Source: Anthostomella pinea
Lineage: Eukaryota > Ascomycota > Sordariomycetes > Xylariales > Xylariaceae
Reading direction: 5' to 3'
NCBI GenBank assembly: GCA_963556695.1
Contig: CAUWAG010000019.1
Coordinates: 310,001-374,000, forward strand
Length of the DNA: 64,000 nucleotides
Made by a program: the position numbers and the translations under genes
Part shown: positions 56,158 through 64,000 of the stretch, in pieces
Numbering within the stretch: the first letter of the stretch is position 1
Layout: the number at the start of each line of letters is the position of its first letter
Notes under the pieces: model-generated
Database searches by the model: none
The model's input: only the letters and a program-made list of their open reading frames with translations
What the model was told of the DNA's origin: nothing

Positions 56158-57526
56158 GAAACCTGCCCTGCGGATGAGACGGGCCAATTGGGGACGGAAG
56201 TGCCGGATCACCGCGCAATATGGAACGACTATCGATCCTGTGTGAAGCTGACCGCCGCTGCCGAGTTCGCGGAATTCGCTGGCCGAGGGTTTCCACTGCG
56301 ATGGGACGGGCTGGTCAGTCCGGACAGGTCGGAATGTTTGCAGGTGAAGCACCACCTGCCCACGATCTCCGTGTTCCGGCGTTCATGTTGTGACTTGTGA
56401 CGTGACGGGGGCTTGACAGCTGACTCAGCGCCCCTTTTATTAGTTTTGAGGCTCAGTCCCGTCTGAGACCCGCAGGGTTCTGCTGCTGCCACCGCCACGG
56501 GACCTTTGAAAACGTGGGGTTCAAGGGTCTTTCTTGTGGTTCTTCAATGGCCGAGGTCGGGGTTGGGGACTGACATCCAGGTACCCTTCTCTCTTGGAAT
56601 GTCTTTGATACCCCCATCGAGCTCTACATGATGCCCTGAATAGTCTCCTTCTTCATTGTCTACCAAACTATAAAAGATCATATTTGACAGCTCTCCCCTA
56701 ATATTAAAGGCTCAACCAGCGACTACAAGACCATCATAGCGTATAGATATGGTGGTCGATAGTTACCTGGACAATAGGGGTGGGTATTATTACATTGTCA
56801 AGAGAGCCTATAGAGCCCGTCATTACTCTGCGATAGTCCCAGTAGGTTGTTTGAGTTGTAGGAGTTTTCATACAATCACTCAACCGATTCCGGTCGCTCT
56901 CAATGCAGCCCGCCGGCAGTTAGTATGGCGACAAACATGAGACATGATACGGCTGTCGGCATGAACTCTCGCACAGGCAGTGGCCAACAAACCGGTGGCA
57001 GTACTGAACATCTCGAGTTGCACAGTCTTTCCAAGCACTCTGCACCAACTATTGTTCTAAGTCGAGTATCGCCTCCTTGTCCGGTCAACCTCCCATAATA
57101 GAGTCGAATGGTCACCATCCGGATCCATCCAAGCTAAGCGGATCTCGGCCCCTGACCTTGGACGGCTGTAATGCAACTCAATCGAGCCCCGAGTCCCGAC
57201 TGCCGGTTCCTGGAGGTGCAGGGAGTCGCAGCAATCGCTGGCCCACGACACGGATGGCGTTTCTGACAACGGCACGGCGGCGATTGGTGGGCGCACAGGA
57301 TGGCAAAGGCTAAAAGCGATGGCGTGATCGCGTTGAATGACAACTGCAAGACCACTAAATACTGATGCGGGGCGGTGGCTGCATCTCCAATTGGGCGTGT
57401 CTGGCGTGTTAGTCCCGGTGTCGCCATCGACCATCTAGATTTCCACTCTGACTTTTTTTATTCCAGCTATTAGATATTTTTAAGCACGCACGACTCGCCT
57501 GGGTCGGGGGGTTATTATTAGCCACC
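56158..57526. other. divergent intergenic region, RKI1 / MET5
   Basis: About 1.4 kb holding both promoters; no gene or known binding site recognised. Confidence 0.5.
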
Positions 57527-60500
57527 ATGTCGTTCCTCTTTGGAAAGGCAGACTCCTCTGCTGCTGCTACTTCCAAGTCGCCAGCGTCCTCCGCCATGGA
57601 GAGCCAGAATATCCAGATTCGCACGCCTGAAGAGGCTGGTGAGTGCACACCCTCTACACCTTGAAGTCTTCCGTCTTGTACATGCGCACGTACGATGTGT
57701 TATGGGACAATCTCACGATTGGAATGGAGAGCCCATACTTGCGAGGCAGTTGGAATGGTCAGAGGTAGCTAACTTGGTTCTATCTCTAGTTGCGCGAATC
57801 GCATACCTTGCCAGCGATGTCGTGGTTTCTGTCCAGCCGTCGCAAGGACAAGACTCGGCCTACTCGTCACATCTCAAGCGATATGTTAGCAGAAAAGATC
57901 CAGGACTAGTCGCAAAGTCCGAGGGTTCGGTCCCCGAGGTATGTTACCAGCTGTCTGGAAACCATTGGCCCAAGCCAAGATGTGGTACTGTGCGGTTGAC
58001 TGACTTATGGGATAGATACAATCCGTTAGGCACAATACCGATCCTCTACTCTCCGTCTTCGCGCCGATTCGCTCTGGCCGCTTAACCTCCGTAACCACCA
58101 CCTCGAGCATCCTCCTCCCATCCATCGCCCACCTGTACAAGCTCGCCACATACCCAGTCGTCATCCATGTCTCCCTATCCCCAGCGCAGTTCCCGGACTA
58201 CTCGTCGATAACCGCCATCAGAAACTCAGGATGGACGTTCCTTCAGTCCGAGTCGCTGCAGGAGGCGCAAGACATGGCCATAACGGCGTATGCTCTTGCT
58301 GTCCGCTCAGGAAAGGGTGTCATCCACTTCTTCGACCCCAACTCGAGCTCTCACGACAAGCCCATTCCTGCCGAGGATCAAAGTCTGGTGCGCGAGTTAT
58401 TGAACCTGGATGATGTTCGCCGATACCAGGCCAGCTCAGTACCGGAGTCGGGCATCTATGCTGATGACGGAAGAGCTGTTGTGGCTTCGGAACAATCAGA
58501 AGCCCCTGCAGGCACCACCAAGTCGAACGGACTTGCCGACTCGACAATCCTTGGGGTGGCATCGAAGGCGACCTCGACAATTCTTGGGGCGGCATCGAAG
58601 GCGACTTCTTCAGAGGGTTCAGAGAAGTCCAGCGAGCAGAGCAACTCTAGCGCCCCACCGAGTGCGTCTTCTGCCACCACCATCGAAGCCTCGGCACCCC
58701 TTGTTACTTCGGAGGATATCTACAAATACGTTACTTCGATATGGGCTCAGATGAAGGAAACGGCTGGTCGTGAATACCATGCATTCGAGTGGTCAGGACC
58801 AGCGACCGCCGAGAAGGCCATCTTTGTGTTTGGATCCGATGCGGGCCTGTTTGCTGAGGCGCTCGACGCAGCTAAGCCTAACGATATCTACGCCAAAGCT
58901 GGCATGATAACTGCAAGACTATACAGACCATGGCTAGGCGCCAAGCTCCTCGAGCTCGTCCCTAAGTCGGTGAAGCGGATTGCTGTTCTCGAGCAGATTT
59001 CGAGGAAGACTACGAAATGGGGTCCTCTATTGATCGATGTCTTGACTTCGGTCAAGAGCAGTCCAGGTGGTGGTGTTGAGACCATCGTTGGCCACCAACT
59101 TGGCTACATCGCCCCTGACACCATCCAGCAGGCGCTCAAGGGCATTTTCCAGAACCTGACCTCGGAGAAGCCTCTTCAGAACCTAGAGATAGGAAAGACG
59201 GACAGACCCGAGGACGTCGAGACTAGCGGCCTGGCACAGCCAAAGTTGGAAACAGCTTACACGAAGATTCTGGATCAACTTTTCGAGAAGCGAGTTTTTA
59301 TGGCGAATGCTCTTAGCTCCAAGACGGCTGGCATTTCGTCCACGATAGCAGCCAGCCCAGAATTTGGTTTCGGGTCCCTTCTTGCGCGCAAGGAGCATCG
59401 CCAGAGATTCGTGAAGGAGACTAAGCAAGCCGCAAGCACAGGCTCATTCGTCACCGAATCCCCCGTGAACTGGCTCGCAAAGTGGGCGGCCAGTGCCGAA
59501 GATGCGCAAAAGGCTGGCGAGATTGCCGACGATGTGATCGCACACCTCGAGACCGATGGATCTTCCACTGCCCGAGACCTTCTTTCAAACAAGGGGCTTT
59601 TCCGCAAAGAATCCTTGTGGCTTATTGGGTCTGATGCATGGGCTTATGATCTCGGTAACTCTGGTGTGCATCATGTCTTGGCTTCCGGCGAGAACGTCAA
59701 CATGCTCATTATCGATTCGACACCCTACTCTGAGCGAGCTGCTGCGGACGCTGAGCGACGAAAGAAGGATATCGGTTTGTATGCGATGAACTTCGGTAAT
59801 GCCTATGTCGCATCTACTGCTGTCTACAGCTCGTACACCCAGGTTCTTCAGGCCATGCTCGAAGCTGACAAGTTTAATGGTCCCTCGATCGTTCTCGCAT
59901 ATCTGCCCTACTTTGGCGAGCACGACTCTCCCTTGACTGTTCTCCAGGAGACCAAGAAGGCTGTGGACCTCGGCTACTGGCCCCTCTACAGATGGAACCC
60001 TGAGAATGAGAACAAGGGTGAACCCAACTTTTCGCTGGACTCGGAGCGCATAAAGAACGAGCTGAAGGAGTTCCTCGCCAGAGATAATCAGCTGACTCAG
60101 CTGATGCGACGAGAACCCGTGTTCGCCGCAAGCCTTTCCCAGGACTTTGGAACTGAAGTTCGTGCTCAGCAGAAGCGCAAAGCCAAGGATGCCTACAACC
60201 AGCTTCTGGAAGGCCTCTTCGGTGCGCCTCTCACGATTATCTTCGCTTCCGACAACGGCAACGCCCAATCATTGGCGAAGCGACTCGGCACTAGGGGTCG
60301 GGCTCGAGGCCTGAAGACCACAGTCATGGCCATGGAGGACTATCCCGTTGAAGACCTTTCCACTGAGGAGAACATTGTCCTCATCACATCCACAGCCGGG
60401 CAGGGAGAGTTCCCTCAGAACGGTCTGCCTTTCTGGCATGCCATCAAAGACATCACCGGTCTTGATCTCGCGTCCGTGAACTACTCAGTGTTTGGTCTTG

Positions 60501-62503
60501 GTGACAGGCACTACTGGCCCCGCAAGGAGGACAGAGTCTACTACAACAAGCCGGCCAAGGACCTTGACAGAGTGATTTCTAACTTTGGTGGCAAGAGACT
60601 AGCAGAGGTTGGTCTTGGTGATGACCAGGATCCCGATGGTTATCAGACTGGGTACTCGGTGTGGGAGCCTCAGATCTGGCAAGCTTTGGGCGTCGCCAAT
60701 GTCGAAGGCCTGCCGGAGGAGCCGCCGCCAATCACCAACGAAGACATCAAGCTCGCCTCCAACTACCTCCGAGGAACCATTGTTGAGGGTCTGAATGATC
60801 CCAGCACTGGCGCTATCTCCGCTTCGGACCAGCAGCTCACCAAGTTCCACGGCACGTATATGCAAGACGACCGAGATATCCGCGATGAGCGAAAGGCCCA
60901 AGGCTTAGAGCCTGCATACTCTTTCATGATCCGTTGCAGACTGCCTGGCGGTGTCGCCACCCCCAAGCAGTGGGTACAGATGGACGACATCAGTACCGAA
61001 CTTGGCAACGAGACCATGAAGCTCACGACAAGGCAGACCTTCCAATTCCACGGAGTTGTCAAGGGAAAGCTCAAGCCAGCCATGCAAGCCATCAACCGGT
61101 CGCTCATGACTACCATTGCCGCCTGTGGTGATGTCAACAGAAATGTCATGTGCAGCTCGCTTCCTACTCAATCACAGTACCACCGCGAAGTGTACGCATC
61201 CTCGAAGAAGATCAGCGACCACTTGCTGCCTGCCACTTCTGCCTACCACGAAATCTGGTTGACAGACGACGACAACAAGAAGACGCAGGTAGCCGGTGAT
61301 GCCGTACAGGATTTTGAGCCTATGTACGGTCCCACCTACCTGCCCAGAAAGTTCAAGATCACCATTGCTATCCCACCCCACAACGACACAGATGTCTACG
61401 CCCACGACGTTGGCTTGATCGCAATCAAGGGCGACGATGGCCATCTTGTTGGGTTCAACGTGCTTGCCGGTGGTGGCATGGGCGCGACCCACAACAACAA
61501 AAAGACCTATCCCCAGATGGGCCGCATGATAGGTTTCGCCAAAGCTGACGAAGTGCACATTGCCTGCGAGAAGATCATGCTGGTGCAGAGGGACCATGGC
61601 GACCGAAAGAACCGAAAGCACGCCCGCTTAAAGTACACAATCGACGACATGGGTGTTGACGTCTTTCGCCAAAAGGTCGAGGACATGTGGGGCAAGTCGT
61701 TCGAACCAGAGCGGCCATTCCACTTCAAGAGCAACATCGACACCTTCGGCTGGCAGAAGGATGAGACTGGCTTGAACCACTTCACCTTCTTCATCGAGAA
61801 CGGTCGCATTGAGGACACTGCTGAGTTCCAGATGAAGACCGGCCTACGCGAGATCGCCCAGGTCCACAAGGGTGAATTTAGATTGACAGGAAACCAGCAC
61901 TTGATCCTGTCCAATGTTACTGACGAAGACCTGCCTCGGATGAAGGAGCTGATGAAGAAGTACAAGCTTGACAACGTTCAGTTCTCTGGCCTGCGTCTGA
62001 GCTCATCAGCTTGTGTCGCGTTCCCAACTTGCGGTCTGGCCATGGCTGAGAGTGAACGATACCTGCCAGTACTCATCACCAAGCTGGAGGAATGTCTCGA
62101 GGAGAATGGACTGAAGCAAGAGTCAATTGTCATGCGTATGACCGGATGCCCCAACGGCTGTGCTCGCCCTTGGCTGGCGGAAGTCGCATTCGTCGGCAAG
62201 GCCTTTGGCGCCTACAACATGTACCTTGGTGGTGGATACCATGGACAACGTCTGAACAAGCTCTACCGGTCCAGCATCAAGGAGGACGAGATCCTCGCCA
62301 TCATGAAGCCACTACTCAAGCGATACGCCCTGGAGCGCGAGGAGGGCGAGAAATTTGGAGACTTTTGTATCCGCTCTGGCGTCATCGTAGCCACGAAGGA
62401 GGGACAGGACTTCCATGATAACGTAAGCTGAAATCTCAGCTGCCCATGCTCGACTCTTGCTAACAATGGACAGGTTGCCGAAGACGAATCTGATGAGGAA
62501 TGA
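57527..62503 (+). CDS. MET5: sulfite reductase (NADPH) hemoprotein beta subunit
   Basis: Reduces sulfite to sulfide in sulfur assimilation, using siroheme and a 4Fe-4S cluster, with the flavoprotein partner Met10. Exons 57527-57638, 57790-57938, 58016-62422 and 62474-62503; phases agree, 1565 residues, about the length of yeast Met5. Domains in order: N-terminal pyruvate-oxidoreductase-like region (VARIAYLASDVVVSVQPS, about residues 38-700), a Ser/Ala-rich linker near 180-220, a flavodoxin domain (TIIFASDNGNAQSLAKRLG, about 822) and the sulfite reductase part. Cluster/siroheme cysteines are in SACVAFPTCGLA (about 1420) and TGCPNGCARPWLAE (about 1462). Ending FHDNVAEDESDEE comes from the ten-codon last exon. 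AGCCACC before the ATG is a good start context. Confidence 0.95.
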
Positions 62504-63370
62504 GTTCTTTCGTCGTTGATCTAAGTAAGACATTGCCTTGTATTGGGCAGACTGCATCTAGGATCGGCGTTCACGGCATAGGCGGCGTCAAAGTGTAGGC
62601 ATACTCTTGCTTCCTAGCTGATTTGATATATATCACAACAATTATGACAACATTGTCGTCAGATAGTGCTTGAGATATTCGTCGTATCGGTTGGTGCTCG
62701 CATTGAGCTGCAGAACCTGTGTTTACACTCCGCCTTGTACTGTGCAGTATGTACTGTACAGCTATGCACACTGTGTGTTGTGTACCTAGGTACCTTATGG
62801 TTCTACAGACCAGCAAGGTCACTCGCCAAACCTTCCTCCTACGACAACAACAGCTTCACATTCTAATCGCACGATCACATCGAATTCGTCCCGCTCGCTT
62901 CCCTTGGACTAGACAAAGCTTGGATACGTTTTTTATTGCATTGTGTTTTTCGGAATCATGGGCAGTTGCAGTTTCACCGACCGGTACGGCATCGCGAGCC
63001 AGCCTCATGAGGAGGGCGGCTTACGCATACGAGGAGCTTACCGCGAACCTGCTCTATCTTACGCCCCCAATACCAGTTCAATACCGACCAATCGTATGCC
63101 CTGAAGGTTACTGTAGACGATGGCACCCAATGGTGGATGGACCTCAACCTGTGACTTCCCCTCATTTATGATTCAACCTCAAAGCGTCGGTCCCTCATAT
63201 CAACCACGCCCTATCTTGAACGAATCCCTGTGTCAGCAGGGAAACAGTCATTTTCGATTCCCGTGGACTTATTACCTTTCAGAGAGCAGCAGACCTCTGC
63301 CTACGTTCCAAGACATCTTGCGCGGTACGCAAGCACATCGACAGCCGTACCGGGCTACCGGGCTCACGAT
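62504..63370. other. intergenic, no gene seen
   Basis: Between MET5 and the HET-domain gene; open frames have no motifs. Confidence 0.5.
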
Positions 63371-64000
63371 ATGTGGCTCATCAATACCGACACATTTAAA
63401 CTGGAATATGTCATGAACCACGTCAAGGGATCTTATGCGATTCTTTCCCATACTTGGGAGGAAGACGAAATTTCGTTCCAGGACTTTCAAGATCTGCGAA
63501 TTGCCAAGGAGAAAGCAGGCTTCGCCAAAACCCAGCAGACAGTGTGGAAGGCGGGCTGCATGAACTTGAAGTATGTCTGGGTTGATACCTGCTGCATTGA
63601 TAAATCTAGCAGCGCGGAACTATCTGAGGCTATCAACTCCATGTTTCGGTGGTATACAGATGCAGCAGTCTGCTACGCCTACCTGTCAGACTTCCCTGAC
63701 CGTGAGCGCATCGCGAAACTCCACCCTGAAGCGGATGGCCCGCACATTAAACGTCTGCAGAGTACATCCTTCGCCCGGTGTCGCTGGTTCGAGCGAGGTT
63801 GGACGTTGCAGGAGCTGCTTGCGCCCGATACTGTCAAGTGCTACGACTCCGATTGGAACCTGTATGGGACCAAGACCACGCTTGAGGAGAAGATAAGCCG
63901 CGTCACTCGAATTCCCGTGGGCGTCCTGAGGAAGTCAACGCCATTACATCAGGTCATGATAGCTCGTAAAATGTCGTGGACGGCCAACAGGAAGACCACT
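63371..64000 (+). CDS. HET-domain (heterokaryon incompatibility) protein, partial
   Basis: N-terminal 210 residues of a HET-domain protein of the kind linked to self/non-self recognition and cell death in filamentous fungi; runs off the window. Start MWLINTDTFKLEYV matches the usual M.LI.T.T..LE beginning. HET motifs: YAILSHTWEEDEISFQDF, LKYVWVDTCCIDKSSSAELSEAINSMFRWY, AVCYAYLSDFPD and FERGWTLQELLAPDTVKCYDSDW. These are the three conserved blocks of the domain, in order. The last visible part, MSWTANRKTT, is where the domain usually ends (MSWA..R.TTR). What follows (NACHT, ankyrin, WD40 or nothing) is not visible. Confidence 0.92.
   Translation, partial: MWLINTDTFKLEYVMNHVKGSYAILSHTWEEDEISFQDFQDLRIAKEKAGFAKTQQTVWKAGCMNLKYVWVDTCCIDKSSSAELSEAINSMFRWYTDAAVCYAYLSDFPDRERIAKLHPEADGPHIKRLQSTSFARCRWFERGWTLQELLAPDTVKCYDSDWNLYGTKTTLEEKISRVTRIPVGVLRKSTPLHQVMIARKMSWTANRKTT

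Noticed and set aside
62971..63171. Open frame before the HET-domain gene
   Set aside because: Out of frame with the HET domain and without a splice that joins them convincingly.

Overview
The window is nuclear DNA of a filamentous ascomycete (Pezizomycotina). Genes carry short introns (about 50-170 bases) with GTAAGT/GTATGT-type donors and CTAAC/CTGAC branch sites. The gene set (GID8, ERG8, alternative NADH dehydrogenase with EF-hand, HET-domain protein, cyclopropane synthase-like enzyme, GH125 and GH128 enzymes) is typical of that group, and a decayed Tad-type LINE points the same way; Sordariomycetes is my best guess, not proven. Spliced models below were built by hand: donors, acceptors and reading phase were checked, and family conservation was judged from memory.

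Left part (1-14 kb): partial GH128-like secreted glucanase (-), phosphomevalonate kinase ERG8 (-), a tRNA-like pol III element, a frameshifted MFS sugar-transporter pseudogene (+), pantothenate synthetase (-), a GH125 mannosidase with seven exons (+), an intronless class I/II aminotransferase (+) and the MYST acetyltransferase ESA1 (-).

14.3-19.8 kb is a full-length but coding-dead LINE (gag-like ORF1, endonuclease, reverse transcriptase, RNase H) framed by an exact 16-bp target-site duplication. Next to it lie RNase H2 subunit C (-), a cyclopropane-fatty-acid synthase-like methyltransferase (+), REX4 (-) and MCM6 (+). The REX4/MCM6 intergenic region holds two MluI cell-cycle boxes. A MITE-like element with about 46-bp inverted ends and an internal CGACGGCA-type tandem repeat lies at 30.1-30.7 kb.

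31.5-44.5 kb: a 1366-residue uncharacterised low-complexity protein (-), then ATP synthase subunit f (-) head to head with the complex I NDUFS4-type subunit (+), GID8 (-), uridine kinase/UPRT-like URK1 (+, ten exons) and an alpha/beta hydrolase (+). 44.7-48.1 kb is gene-poor: a second MITE with TA target duplication, microsatellites and a broken small secreted cysteine-rich gene.

Right part: a small Cys/His-rich hypothetical protein (+), an external NADH dehydrogenase with EF-hand (-), NOP53 (-), a Rab6/Ypt6 GTPase with a GC-AG intron (+), ribose-5-phosphate isomerase (-), sulfite reductase beta subunit MET5 (+) and a HET-domain gene running off the end (+). Most genes are housekeeping; the accessory content is the transposons, the two pseudogenes, the HET gene and the secreted enzymes. 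No gene cluster for a specialised metabolite is visible.
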